Assembly: GCF_033958435.1 (NCBI RefSeq) | Contig: NC_134137.1 | Location: 245,132,501 to 245,196,500 of the forward strand | DNA: 64,000 nucleotides | Direction of reading: 5' to 3' | From: Carettochelys insculpta | Lineage: Eukaryota; Chordata; Testudines; Carettochelyidae | Shown: in pieces, positions 24,583 through 37,871 of the stretch | Numbering within the stretch: position 1 is the stretch's first letter | How the letters are laid out: each line of letters starts with the position of its first letter | Made by a program: the position numbers and the translations under genes | The notes under the pieces: generated by a model | The model's database searches: none | What the model saw: the letters and a program-made list of their open reading frames with translations, nothing else | What the model was told of the DNA's origin: nothing

Positions 24583-25950
24583 AATCATAGAATCACAGAA
24601 AGATAAGACTGGATGGGACCTTGAGATGTCACCTAGTACAACCGCTTGAGCAGGTGGAGGACCATACTTAAACCATCCCCAATGAGTGTTCGATTTTAAA
24701 CAGCAAGTTAGACTATCACAGGTACTGCACAACCTCCCTTGGTACCTATTCCAGCACTTAATTATCTTTAGAAAGTTTTTCCTAATATTAGTGTAAAACT
24801 CTCTTATTGCCGATTAAGGTGACAACTTCTCACCCTATCTTCAGTGCACATGGAAAATAATTGATCACCATCCTTGATAACAGCGTGTGATCACATTCTC
24901 CTTTGGTCATTTCTTATCAAGACAAATCTTGCCTGGTGTTTTCTAAGCCTTTTATCACTTTTGTTGCCCGCCTCTGGACTCTCTCCAATTTATCCATGTC
25001 TTTCTTAAAATATGGCATCCAAAACTAGACACAGTAGCTCAGCTGATACCTCATCAGTGCCAAGTAGCCTGAAACAATTACCTCCTGTGTCTTGGCTAAG
25101 ATAAGCCTGTTAATTCACCTCAGAATAATACTAGCCACTATTACAATTGCGTCACATTGTTGGCTTCTGTTCAATTTGTGATCCACGATAGCCCTCAGGC
25201 CCTTTTCTGCAGCATTATTGCTTAGCCACTTATTCCCCATTTTGTAGCTGTGCATTTGATTTTTACTTGATAAGTGAAGTTCTTTGCACTGATATTTATT
25301 GAATTTCATCTTGTTGATTTCAGACCAATTCTCCAATTCCCCACTGTAACTTTGAATTTTAACTCCTCTCTTTTCAATCCCTCCCAGTTTGGTGTAGTCC
25401 ACAGATTTTATAAGCACACTCTCCACTCCTTTAGCCAAATCATTAATCAAAATATTGACAAGTACCAGGTCCATGAGAGTCCCCTGTGGGTCCCCACTAG
25501 AAAAGTTTTCCCAGTTTGATAGCCAACCATGGATAACTACTCTTTGAATATTGTTTTTCAACCAGTTGTGTGCTCACCTTATTTATGGTAGTTTTACCTA
25601 GACCACATTTCCCTAGTCTTCTTATGAGACTGTCATGTGGGACCAGTCAAAAATCAGGATGTATCACATTTACTGCTTCCTCCACATCCACTAAGCCAGT
25701 AGCCTCCTGGAAGAAAATTAGGTTGGTTTGCTGTGATTTGTTCTCCACGAATCAACGCAGACTATTGCTTATCACTTGGTGCTAATATATCGATTATCTG
25801 ATCATTTGTGTCAGTATCTGTTTGGGTTTCGAAGCTAGCCTGACTAGTCTCTAATTCCCTGAGTCCTCTTTGTTCCCCTTCTAAAGATAGGTGCTATGTC
25901 TGCCCTTCTTCAGTCCAGTTGGACCACACCTATCCAGTCTGACAGTATGG
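24583..25950 (-). mobile_element. Old CR1 LINE copy
   Basis: Begins on the forward strand with ATCATAGAATCACAGAAAG (CR1 3' end). On the minus strand, frame fragments contain decayed reverse-transcriptase motifs: GDPQGTLMDLVLVNILINDL (from PQGSVLGP..FN.FINDL) and VDYTKLGG in place of FADDTKLG. Homology continues upstream through 25570-25950 in other frames. Several frameshifts and loss of the catalytic Asp pair mark it as long dead. Confidence 0.85.
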
Positions 25951-26945
25951 CAATCCCTGTGTAGACAATGCATTTTTAATTATAGTTTGTTTTTACTAGA
26001 AGCCCCAGTCAGCGTTCAGGGCCACATTACATTAGGCCCTGCAAACTCAAATGAAATAAAGGCAGTCCATGCCTCCTAGAGCTTACAATCCTGAACTCCG
26101 ACCAGATGTCCAAGGAGGATAAGTATACAAATAGACAGAAACAAGGTAACAGTAAAGACATTTGCATAAATTAATTGTTGTCTTAGTCATAGTTAATCAA
26201 TGAGTTAACCAATTAACAGCTTGAAGTTTTGACTATAACTGTTGATACGTCACTTAGCAAAGTTTGCCAAGTAACTACAAAGTGTATTTAACAGACTTTA
26301 AGTAAGTCATTGCTGTTGGGACCATACATGGCAGACTTGGGTGTCAGATGCAGTTTTCCTCCTCTCACAAAGCAATCAGTTTCAATGTATTTTGCCTGAA
26401 TTTAGTCTAGTTTATTACATATTCTTTTTAAAAAATGAGTGGATATAACAGAAAAGGAGCAAAGAATGTGAACTTTTGAGGCTATATTGTACATGTGTAT
26501 GGGATAATTGCCAGAGTTCAGGTGGCACAGAAGTGTGGAAACCATATGGTAAACTTTGCAGACACTCACAAAATGCTGCTGTGAAAGCTACCTGAGACAG
26601 CAGGGAGTGTGTCACCCTTACAGCACTCTCACCATATGCTTCATCTGCACACATGTTGGGGGCGGGGGAGGCATGGTAACATGCTGGAAATAAGAATGTG
26701 GGGGACTCACACAGAGCCTTATGAGATGCCAAGAATTTTCAAATGTTTGCACTTTCATTGACTTAATAATAGATGTTAACATTAAACAGAACTATAAAAG
26801 AAAATAATGATCACGAAGAAAACATACAGCATAAAGTTACAATTTATGATAAACCAGATGGGGCTAGATTGGGTACCAAGGCACAATGTCTCTGCACTGC
26901 TCCAGGAGCAATCCAGGGAAGGAATTGTGGTTCAAAGAGACACAG

Positions 26946-27265
26946 TTTCACAGAATAATAGAACTGGAAGGGACTTGGAGAGGTCATCAAGTCCAGTTTT
27001 CTGTCCTCATGGCAGGACCATGCACCATCTAGATCATCCCTGACAGGTGTTGGTCTATTCTACTGTTAACAATTTCCAGTGATGGAGATTCTACAACCTC
27101 CCTAGACAATTTATTCCAGTGCTTTACCATCATGACAGGACATTTTTCTTGTGTCCAATCTAAACCTCCTTTGCTGAAATTTAAGTCCATCGCTTCTTGT
27201 CTTTTACCAGTGACTCTACTTCAGTCTATTCCAGAAGCAAATCATAACACTCTTGTTGGTTCCAG
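26946..27265 (-). mobile_element. CR1 LINE 3' fragment
   Basis: Forward-strand TTCACAGAATAATAGAACTG followed by GGTCATCAAGTCCAG and GGAGATTCTACAACCTCCCT matches the CR1 3' end in reverse. It is diverged and has no open frame. Confidence 0.8.
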
Positions 27266-27569
27266 TCTATTTAGAGAGTATGGGATGAACACTATTTATG
27301 ACTAGCCAGCACTGGGGGAAGAGTAAGTGGGTGTGCCTCATCCCTTACCACTGCTGCCTGGACCTAAGCACTAGGCAGCCCATGTAAGGCATAACACGCA
27401 GAGATGAAAGAACGTGAGGAATTACTACCCCTACATAAGCACACACTCCAAAGGTACAGTTGGCCCCTCTATCACCATTTTCAATTAGACTACTACCTCC
27501 CTGATTATATTTAAATCATTCCATACTTTGAATACTTAGAAAGATCCATGATTTCATTGATATGAATAG

Positions 27570-28895
27570 TCTTACCACCGATGAAGATCGCAGCTGTTTC
27601 ACACCAACCTGTTTTGTGCAAATCTCACCTATGTCCTTCCATGAAGGATCCACCCAAAATGCTGGAGGTCTTCCTCTTGTTCTTTTCATGTCTTGTGGCT
27701 ACCAATGGTGTATACACGCTGTCCATCTGTTGTCTCTCATTCTTGCAACATGACCAGCCCATTTCCTTTTCCAATCATAGATCACTTGGATGATATCGAC
27801 ATCACTTCTTGCACACAAATCATCAGTGGTAACATGTTGTAATGGACTTACCCTGCCCCTTGTGTTTTTCAATAGCTCTTTGGGTGGTTTGCAGCTTTGA
27901 TTCTTCCGTAAGCGTCATGTTCCACATTTCACAGCCATACAGCATTACTGGAAGGATGCTGAGTTAAAGAGGTGGGCTTTCACAGTGGTAGAAAGTTTGG
28001 AATTGACAAAGATGCCACACAGATTCCCAAAGGCAATCCAACCCAACCTCCTCTTTCTGCTCAACTGCAGGCCAAACACATTGTCCATCTGCAACGCTTG
28101 TCCAAGATATACATATTGATCCACAAGTTTGATGGAGTGTCCATCCAACTGCATCATGTACTCTGAACAATATGTGTTTTTCATCCACTTTGATTTTGCG
28201 TCATGGATGGTCAGGCCAATCTCCTTCATGGTCTTACCACAGACACTGAGGAGGATTTGCAATGTTTTGGGTTTCAATGCAATTAGAATAATGTCATCTG
28301 TGAAAACAAGCATCTGAAGAACCTTGCCATCAATCAGAAATCAATTTTTCATTTGATCCTCCACAGGACATCTTCCAGGATTCTGGCAAATAACTTTGGA
28401 GAACATATGTCTCCTTGCTTTATGCATCACTTAACTTTGATACTCAAGGGATTGTAAAAAGTGTGATTTCCATACTTGCATTTATCATGGAGTCTTGTGT
28501 GAGTCCAACATTCACTGTGGAAACACCCTGCAAAGGGAGAGCATGTAGAGCTGCAGTTTGACTATTTAAAGACTATTTAAAGGCAATGAACTACTAGCAC
28601 AGTGGGATGTTCATTCTCTAGACCTTTTGATAAATTGAATGACCACAAAAATGTGTCCACTGTGAAACCACCTGTGAAAACGTACCTGTTCCCTTCTCAA
28701 GTTTTCTTCAAGGGTACCTTCAATATGGGAACAGATCATTTTACTAAAGACCTTATAAAGATGAGAAAGCAGGCAGATGGGTAAGTAGTTGCAAATGTCT
28801 TCTCAATCCCCTTTTTTCAGCAGAAGAACAGTTTGAAATCTCTTCCAGTCATTCAGAATTCTCCTCACTATAATGCATCTTGAGAATAGAAATAT
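27570..28895 (-). mobile_element. RTE-type LINE reverse transcriptase fragment
   Basis: The minus-strand frame 28313-27945 reads FTDDIILIA (the Y/F-x-DD catalytic motif, FADD-like with Thr), then GLTIHDAKSKWM, LVDQYVYLGQALQMDN, and RKRRLGWIAFGNLCGIFVNSKL. That run (YVYLGQ, then R..LGW.AFG.L..IF.SKL) is characteristic of RTE-clade LINEs such as BovB relatives. Further homology lies at 28314-28895 upstream and at 27570-27944 downstream (the C-terminal, DMSCHQEE-like region in reverse) but is frame-shifted. It is an inactive, old copy and the only RTE piece recognised here. Confidence 0.78.
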
Positions 28896-31800
28896 CTATC
28901 CATGTGGAACAATAATTAACTGCCCATGTGTGCTCTTAACTGCACGATAGTGACCTGTAATTTGGGGGATGGGTTATTTCAAGGCACTTTAAGTCTTTCC
29001 CTCAGGATGGAACAATCTGCAGTAAGAGGTGTTTAAAATCTGCCTTCTGGGTGAGTTCTTCCAGGTATCTTTGCCCAGCCCTCCTTTACTAAAATGGTCC
29101 CAGCAGCTTTAGAGGAGGGGGCCTGTGCAATGAACAAGGCCTAGCTATGTCCGAAGTGCAATTTCTTTGTCTTTGCAATGCCTCACATTGCATGAAATGT
29201 GTGTGGTTTCCAAAAGAGTGTCCCAAAGGAGCAGAACCCCCTCTCCCACAAAAATGCTTTAGCCCCCATCCACCCAGCCCCTGGAACAGCGTTCAGTTCA
29301 AACGCTGTCACCAATACCATTAGAAAAAGTTCATACACTATTCCAGAGAGAATTTTTAAAACTGAAACCATATGTAAGCAGTCATGAGTAGCTAACTAAC
29401 TAGTGACAAATGCTTTTTACTTTGAACTGCTGCTCACCCAAATGTACTTGGCTCCTGCTATAGCTTACGAAGCTGCAGAAGGGTAACAACGGACATTAGA
29501 ACAGTTTTGATATACTGACCATTTACCAAATTTGCAAAGCATTTTTACCATTTTGTGCATTGTGCGTTCTTTTATTCTAGTTATCCCTCCTTTGCTCCAT
29601 ATGTTTCTTCAGAGATTACTTACACCACCCACTTCACAGCAGTTCTCTTTTCCACTCAGCCATCCTAATGATTTCCATTTGGACTAGTCAAATCTTACAA
29701 TCTAAGAAAAAAGCCTTTTCCTTAAAGGGCATGCAATGAAAGGCCACTTCACATTTTCTTCTACAGAAGGTGGCAGAGGTGGAGGGGGGAAAAAAGAGAG
29801 AGAGAGGAGGAAGAGAGAAGAAAGAAGCTGTGACAACTGAGATTGAACACCAGACCTGTCCCTTTATCTAAATTAAACCCTCAAAACCTCATTGTTGGGA
29901 AATTCTTTGATAGTCTCCTTCATTTTCCAAGTAACTTCTTATATGCCGGTGCTAGAATCCAACCCAGTAGACAGGGACTGTGCTGGTACAAGGTCAGAGC
30001 CAAAGTACTGCTAAGATTCTCACAAATACTACCAAACACATTTAGGGTTGTAGTTTTACACCTGACAGACCATACCATTTTACTTGCAGTCCAGTGAATT
30101 CTGGCAACTGTGTGGTTGAGACCATTCTGAGACTCAGTTTGGGCATGAATGCTACTGGTAGGGTGGTAAACTGGAATCTGCCCCAGCAGACGTTTATTAA
30201 AATAGTGTTCATTATAGAAGGTACTTTGTACCACTTCTGCTAAAAGTAAACAGCCAAAACCTGATGTCTGTCATGAAGCCTGAGTAAACAGTCTCTTTGC
30301 AAAGAATCTACCCAAGGCTGAAGAGGAATGGAATCATCTCCCACTATTCAGCACCAGGCTTTATGGCTGGTTCTACAACTGGGGGGCGGCGGTGCTTGTG
30401 CTCTGAGCATTCGATCTACACAATTGCAGATTCATTCCCCATATCTCCACCTGGCCTACATTATCCCAACCAAACCACTATGGAGAAAGCACTTGTCCAC
30501 AGTGTCTGAGGGTATGGAGCTGCTGCTCCCCCACCACCACCACTGTGGCCTTCCCACAACCTGCCCAGCAGAACTGCCTCAGTTTGTTGATCCATGTTTA
30601 ATGGCTTCCCCTTAGTCTCTGCATTTCTTGTGTTTTTTCCAGAAGGGAATTAATCCGTTCACACCCGATGATTAATAATGCATAGTGAAAAATAATACTG
30701 AGACACATGCAGTTTTTCATAAAAGTAAATCAGCCATTTCTCCATATTCCACAAGTTGTTTCCTCCTTTTGGTTGAATGGAAAGTAAACCTCATGCCCAC
30801 CAGCTTCAACAAGGTGTCTCCCACCCCCCAGCATAACAATAAACTTCCACAATGGTATTATAACTAGTTACCTCAGGCTTCATCCACTGATGTAGCTTAT
30901 ATTTTGTCATTCTACAGCAGAGGAAATAGCCAAAACATTTATGTGTCATGCAATTTATGTTTGGAGCATCTTATTCTTTTGATTTCAATAATGAATCAGC
31001 AAATGTAGAGGAAAAAGGTTCAGCCATTCCATAGGTGTGTGTTAGTGTATATCTATTGGTCATTTCAAATGGGTGTGGGCTTTGTTACGGACCTCCTCTT
31101 TCCTTGTGCATTATATTCACATACTTGCACTTAGTCATTTACATTTGTGCACGGTAGGTGTAAAATTCTTCCAAATAACAATGGTATAATTTTACATTCA
31201 CTTTGCAGAAGTATAAATGACTACATAACAAAGAAGAACGTGAAGTACAAGCAGAGAGGCCAACAGCCACTGTGAGCCCTGCAGCAAGGTGGGAGAGGTG
31301 GCAGATTAATATAGGAGGAAAAGGGGCAGTTGCCCCAGGGTCCCCAGGCCTCCATAACTTCATTTTGTTTAAACAACTTTCTTTAATGGAACAAGAAAAA
31401 TGTGTCATGTCATTTAGATGTAACAGCTTGTTGTTTTGGCGTGTACCTGTACACTACTATTTTAATATACTGGGGAGCTCCCTTGTGCCTCTATTGTCCC
31501 AGGACCCCACTTGTTTTAATTCACCCCTGGGCAGGAGGGGGGGCCCAGCTCTGTGCCCTGGAATGGGTGTAGCCAAGAGTGCAAGGGGCAGGGCCAAGGG
31601 AAGTCAGCTCTCAGTGCTGACTGGACTACGGTGCTGGGCCTTACCAAACTTCTTCACAGCCGCACTCAGCCAGAGTAGTATTGCCATGGCACTTCAAAGG
31701 GGCTTTGGGCTAATGTCCCCTTTGCCCTCCACTGCCCCACCAGCGGGCCTGAGAACAAGGTGTATTGGGTGGGGAGCAGGGAGGTGCTACCACCTAGAAT

Positions 31801-32716
31801 TCTTTCGCCATTGGTCTGATCTATCCTGAATTTGCTGGGCTTAAGGACCTCATCTCCTCACTCAGGCTCTTGCTTGAGGGAGACAAAGGAGTAGAATGGG
31901 AAAAGGGTGTGTTTGTAGGTAAGCAGTATGCAGATGTTTAACATATGTCAGCTAGTTTCTTAGAATTTTTGCTTATTTGGGTTGTGCAAGTTCCCAGACA
32001 TCTGGCAATAGAAACAGTTTATATATCAAAAATATATACTATGTCATTAATAAGTGAAATGGACTGAAGCATTCCATTCATTATTAAAGTGTTGTTTACA
32101 GTTTATTTTTTTTAAACATTTTGTTTAACTCTTCCTTCTTGGCAGTTGCTATTTTCTTGTGTCATAATGAATATCTTCATAAAAATGATTTTATAGAGCT
32201 TCTCAAAGGTCTTGAAGCATACGCATGGTACAAAGGGAGTGACCTTCTTAAGACAGGAAATCCCTGTAGCAATATACTATACGGAAGGAAATTTTCTCAG
32301 TTATGTCCTGCAAAGCCCTATCTAAACTATCGCACTATGTAAATATTTAATAACAAATAGTATTAACATGTTTATGTAAAATACAACGCTGTAACACGGC
32401 CTCCATTTGTGTAAACAGTAGAAGGTTATATAAGGCACCATGTAACATGTTGCTCATTAGTGAAGAAAAGTCTCTGAATTGCAGCTAAGAAATTTCCTCC
32501 AGATATCTGCTCTTCCCTTAATTGTAGAATGAATGTGAGGGGTCACTATAATCCTACTCATACACACATGCTTTCATATCCAGACAGAAAAAACAGGGGT
32601 TGAACTAATTCCCGAGGAATCAATGGAGATACTCTCATTGAATCCAGTAGGCGTTGGATAATGCCATTATCGTTTAAATCCAGAACACTAGTATCTTGTT
32701 CAGATCACAGCTTAAG
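28896..32716. other. Gene-free stretch with purine tract and dispersed repeats
   Basis: No gene is supported. 29767-29831 is an almost pure purine tract (GAGAGAGAGGAGGAAGAGAG). 31265-31800 has phrases such as GGGGCAGTTGCCCCAGGGTC that look like a GC-rich dispersed repeat of unknown class. The remainder is unassigned. Confidence 0.35.
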
Positions 32717-33135
32717 GGGTATGTCTACACTACAGTGATCTTTCGAAAGAAGTCCTTCCAGAACATGTCTTCTAAAAGAACTTCTTTTGAAAGAGTGCAC
32801 CCACATACAAAAAAGCGGATCAAAAGCATGATCTACACAGCCCCCACTCTTCCAAAAGAACGGGCCAGGGATCAAAAAATCAGGAGGCAAGAGGACTGCT
32901 CTTTTAAAAAAAAGGGCCCAGAGAGCATCTACCCATGTTTTCTTTTGAAAGACGCTTTCAAAAGACAGTGCTCTCCTGACATGGGAGTGGAAGAGCACTT
33001 TCAAAAGGAGTGCCCTGTTCTTTTGACTTTCTTTCGAAAGGATGCTTTTTGTGTGTGGATGCTGTGCTGGATATGTCAAAAGTGCCCCTTCTTTTGGAAA
33101 ATATTTTGAAAGCATTTGCTAGTGTGGACATGGCC
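32717..33135. mobile_element. Harbinger-like MITE, CTTTTGAAAG subfamily
   Basis: 419 bp with ends GGGTATGTCTACACTAC and GCTAGTGTGGACATGGCC, flanked by AAG on both sides (3-bp duplication). The interior repeats the palindrome CTTTCGAAAG and its deaminated form CTTTTGAAAG many times. The open frames seen on both strands are by-products of this Phe/Lys-coding motif and are not genes. The sister copy is 62417-62849. Confidence 0.8.
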
Positions 33136-33939
33136 AAGGAGTCTAGAAAAGAAAGACAGAGGTTTAATTCAATAAGTAGATACCTATACCGTGTAAAAAT
33201 ATGCAGTTTATAAGTATACATATATTTCGCAGCAGATTACTGGAGAGCATAGCTTTAATTTAGATACACATCCATGATCACAGCTAGATTTCTATGGAAC
33301 ACAGAAATAAACCTCTGATAGTATCTAATTTGGACATTACATAATCAGTGCCTTGGCCTTCAGTGTTAAAAGTTCTCTCCCCCCACAATATTAATTCAGC
33401 ATACAACTCAACGTTCCCATGAAACAAGGCAATCAGAATTCAGTTTGATTCAGTGCCCTAAAGCCTGACAACCTAACATATTAATACTATGTACATGGCT
33501 CCATTTTAATGATAAATAGCAGGTTCTAGACACAACAATAGCATTTTGTTTGCATCATATCCCTTTTGGCTGAATCTGAGCAGTGCTATGAGACCATACA
33601 TTCTCTGTTCAGTGTGACTTGCCAAGCATGTGAACACCATTTGGGCTACAAACTCTGTGACATCAGTGCAAAAGCATGAAATTATTCTCTCATTTACTTT
33701 AAAGAATTTGGATGTTGTATAGGGTTTTTAAAATTACTTTTAACTGACTGTTTCTAGTTAGTAGGTTTGAATCTCAATAACTTATGTTTCACAAAACATA
33801 AATTGGGAAGTCTTTGGCCCCTGGAGATATGAAACCAATTGATGTGGAAGGCAGTTGCAGACCGTACTACAGTTCTCCTGTGTGTCCTGGAGAAAGATAC
33901 TGAAATTTAAATAAGTGGCTAGTGTTGCTGGTCATTAGA

Positions 33940-34065
33940 AATGATAGAAACATAAGATCAGCATACTGGATCAGAGTAATAGTCCATATACTTAGCAGCT
34001 TTTTGCTGAGAGTGATCTGTGCCAGATGTGTCAGAGGAAGGTACAAGAAACTGCATAGCAGTCAC
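33940..34065 (-). mobile_element. CR1 LINE 3' end, continued at 34575-34780
   Basis: GAAACATAAGATCAGCATAC and TGGATCAGAGTAATAGTCCA are a decayed CR1 3' end in reverse. More of the same copy appears at about 34575-34780 (CAATGAATTCCACAAACTAA, TGTGTAAAAATATTTTTG). The copy was split by the MITE at 34069-34361 and by unassigned sequence. Confidence 0.65.
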
Positions 34066-34068
34066 TTA

Positions 34069-34361
34069 GGCTATGGCTGGACTATTGTTACTATTTTGGG
34101 ATACAAATGTATCTTGAAATAGCAATTCCATGACTACTCGCCAGGCTTGAAATAGCACAGCTATTTTGAGTTTGATATTCCATTTCTGCTATCCCTTGTC
34201 ATGAGGGGGTACTGGAAACTTCAAAATAGCCGATTATTTCGAACTTCGGGGCTGTTTGGACAGCACCAAGTTCAAAATAAGTTAATCTGAAGTAATTTAT
34301 GCAATTTGCATTGCACAAATTGCATAAATTATTTTGTTAGGGAGACAGTGTAGCCATAGCC
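34069..34361. mobile_element. Harbinger-like MITE, TTTCGAAA/ATTTTGAAAT type
   Basis: 293 bp, starting GGCTATGGCTGGACTATTG and ending AGTGTAGCCATAGCC, flanked by TTA on both sides (34066-34068 and 34362-34364). It contains a perfect internal 16-bp stem (34293-34308 with 34316-34331) around a 7-nt loop. It is inserted in the decayed CR1 copy. Confidence 0.85.
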
Positions 34362-34791
34362 TTACAGAATAGCTTGTCCATCATGAAAAAGTATTTCACT
34401 CCTCAGTCTGTTAAGACCCAATTCAACAATGCACTTAAGCACATGCTTAACTTTATGCTACTGTGGTTCGATTGTCTTGATATGAGCTACACATACTGAC
34501 ATGCTTACATGTTTACTGAATTGGGAATTCAATGATTGGCTCATGCTCTTAAACATGATTAGTTATGGTATGTTGTCAGGTTTGAGGGCTCTTCCTCCTG
34601 ACTTCCATTTTATCTTGTTCCAATGAATTCCACAAACTAATTACATATTGTGTAAAAATATTTTTGTTTACATTTTTCCTTAATCATAACATTAAATTTT
34701 ATGCAGTGGATCTCATTAGCCAGCCTGTTACGTGAAACCAGAAGAGATTTTTTTCTCTAATCAGACCTTTACTCAGAAAGTTGTTCAATTA

Positions 34792-35148
34792 GGCCACATC
34801 TACACTAGCCCCTTCCTTTTGGAAGGGGCATGGTAATGAGCAAGTTGGGAAGATGCAAATGAAGGGCTCCATGAATATGCAGCCCCTCATTAATATAATG
34901 GCTGCCATTCACGATTTGAAAGTGCCGCGTTCGAATTGCTCACTGCCCGTTTGGACAGGGGCCTTTTGAAAGGACCCCCAGACTTCAAAATCCCCTTGCA
35001 CAATTTGAAAGCAGCACTTTCGAATCGTATGTGGCTGCCATTATGCTAATGAGGCACTGCATATTCATGGAAGCTCCTTGTTAGCATCTTCCCAACTCGC
35101 TCATTACCATGCTCCTTCCAAAAAGAAGGGGCTAGTGTAGACATAGCC
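34792..35148. mobile_element. Harbinger-like MITE with palindromic halves
   Basis: 357 bp, with ends GGCCACATCTACACTAGCCC and GGGGCTAGTGTAGACATAGC(C), flanked by TTA on both sides (34789-34791 and 35149-35151). The two halves are broadly complementary (CTTCCTTTTGGAAGGGGCAT against ATGCTCCTTCCAAAAAGAAG). The whole element could therefore fold into one long hairpin. Confidence 0.85.
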
Positions 35149-35151
35149 TTA

Positions 35152-37014
35152 GAGTTGCTGAAATGCATTATCTTGACAATTACTTCTGGTTGAGGTAAAA
35201 TCAGCAATGCAAATATCTAACCCTCCACAACAGCTGAAATCTAAACAATCAAAAACTTAAAAGCACATTGACTCAGATGAATTAACAGTGCCATTGCTGC
35301 AAGTGAATAAATAGAAAACTCTGCTACAGTTTTATATGTTTGTTTGAAATTCCAGAACAGACAGTGACCAGTATACATATAACACAGTATCAGAGGTGAT
35401 TAATAGCCAACTGCATCAAACTGTAAAATAATTAAAGCCACAACTGAAAATAAATTATTTGTTAACAGAGATGCAAGATTGGATTGACTGCTGTAGGCTA
35501 AAGAGACAGGCTTACAGGCTAGAAAGAGCTCTTCAGGACATGCTAATCACCCATGGAAAATTGTGATCAATTTCTAGTTTAATTCTAATTATTAAAAATT
35601 TTCACCAAAGTCCATCTTTTGAATTATATAAGGAAAAGAAATTGTCTCAGTGTTATTAAAGGATAGATTAAAAAGTCACATGCTGCCTTTTTCTAAAGCT
35701 CTGCTGTATTGCAGTTTACATTAGCAACTTCAGGATATATGTCTGCTGCTGGTTTACTTTGACAGAAATAGAAAGAATATTGCTTTTCTATAAGTCATGT
35801 TCCTAGGAGGCAAAAGTTTGTACTATTTGTTTATGAACATTTTGAATTCCTTCTTTATTTTCTTTTGCAGTTTTTTCCCTATTTGCTCTGATTTATTTCC
35901 TCATAAATTGGATTATATTATAGCATCGCAGCACAGTCCTAGTGAAAACAAATTAAAAACCAACTCTTTCAAATTTAATGTAACACATTGCTTCTTTTTA
36001 TTTCTGATGGGGCTGCAGAAACTTTTCTTCCTCATGATTCATAAACATTGCATTTTTAAACCAAGGACTGAATTTATCAACAAGCTGGGGGAACAAAAAA
36101 TGGCAAAAAGCTGCTCTCCTCTTACACATGAAAGTGGCTAATGTGGGTGGGGTACATTATTTGTAATGAATAATTTATTCAGGGCTGGGAAGTAATTTGG
36201 AATACATCCCAGGCATGGGTGTATAAACCTTCCCTTATATCCTGACCTAGGTTAACTGTGCCTGATGTCTTAGATGTTATCACCACCTTTGACAGTGGCC
36301 TTGGGGAAGACGCGCAGCCTATGGTGAATTTCAGCTCATTCACAGGTTCGTGTGCTTGCGGACAGTGAGTTAACTCTTGACTAGCTGCAATTTCTTGTGA
36401 TTGTTTTTGGGCATGGGAGAGGGGGAATAGTGCTGGTGGAGCATGGTGTACCAAAACCAATGTGCTGGGTGTCACATCAGAATGTGGCTCTAATACAAGT
36501 GCAGGGGAGCCTCCATCAGCAAAGTTTTTGAGTGTATATCCCTGTCTTTGTGTGTGCATGATCTGAAACTTATAGATGTAGCATCTATCTTTAACATGTG
36601 CTTCTCCAGATACCTAGTGATCTGCACATGAGCTTTATTAATGGTCATGGGTTTGTGGCAGGCAGTACACATTATAAACCGTTGAGAAATGGGGCATGTC
36701 CCCTCCCTGGGGCTAAGTCCCCAATGATACCTCAATGAGCAGTAAACTAACAGTAGACTAATTAACTATATTTACAGGTTAGCTTGCAAGAGAGCTCGCA
36801 AGAGAAAGGAGTGTTCCAGAAACCATCATGGGCAGCAAAAAGGAACCAAGAGGGCACAGGGCTGGCAGTGTCCCATATACTGGCTCATGAGCATGGGACT
36901 CCACAGAGTGCCAGAGCTGACCTTACACATACCGTTAAGGGAAGAAATCTCTGGAAGCTGTGCATGGGAGCACGCACACACTTAACGTGGAATTGACATG
37001 AGAAAGTACTCAAA
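35152..37014. other. Gene-free stretch
   Basis: AT-rich unassigned sequence. The open frames at 35797-36141 and 36179-36559 lack domains, splice context and codon structure and are not called as genes. Confidence 0.4.
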
Positions 37015-37408
37015 GGCCATGTCTGCACTACACTACACCCGCGGAGTGTCCACATTCCCCAGGCATTCTGTGGACAGTAAATTCACAGAACGTGGCACTT
37101 CTTTCGACAGCATTCTGCCGCTCTCACACAAGGCATAACACCTCTGTTAACAGAAAGCCAGTCTAGACATTCTGCGGGGGAGGCCCTCTGTTGACAGACA
37201 GGGCGTCTGGGACACCAGTCTGTTGTGCTTCTGGAGGGCTGTTTTGCCAGTAGAAAGGCCAGGCAGTCCGGCCACTCTCGGTCAACAGACCAGATCGCTC
37301 TTTCAGTCTGCTTGGCAGTCCGACCATGATCTGTCAACAGAAGTTTGGTCAGAAGAGATCTTCTGACAGAAACTTTTGTCGCCAGATCACTCTAGTGTAG
37401 ACGTAGCC
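37015..37408. mobile_element. Harbinger-like MITE, GTTGACAG subfamily
   Basis: 394 bp, starting GGCCATGTCTGCACTACAC and ending CTAGTGTAGACGTAGCC. Internal CTGTTGACAG, CTGTCAACAG and GGTCAACAGACC motifs match the copies at 5355 and 61611. Flanking triplets (AAA, ATT) do not match, so the target duplication has decayed. Confidence 0.8.
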
Positions 37409-37871
37409 ATTGAGAATAAACTCCATTCCATAAAAACATGAATTGACATACTTTTGTTGACAGCGCAGTTTGTGGGTTGTTTGGATCCATCTGTATATTT
37501 CATCTGACAAAAATATACTCATTATTTATACAAAAGGAAATTTAGAAGAGATAAAGATTTCATACTATTTTCATTATAAACACCTGTTTGATCCATTATT
37601 TTATAGGAATTGGAATAGGCTGTGGCTTTCCTAGGAAAAAAAATATTGTCCCCAATCCTGCAATGGCATTTGCGCAGGATGCCAACATTTGTAAACATTG
37701 TCAGCCCCTCCTGATGCTGTAATTCAAAGTAAATTTTTTCTAATCGCTAACATTCTAATTTAAATAATAGATCATACAGTTCTCAGATCTGGAAAGAATA
37801 GTTTATATTGTTTTCTTTTTAAGTTTATTTGTGTACACTATTTTGTGTCAATAACCTGATTTGGACATATT

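Noticed and set aside
32696..33115. Overlapping 137- and 136-codon frames on opposite strands
   Set aside because: Both are created by the repeated CTTTTGAAAG palindrome of the MITE at 32717-33135.
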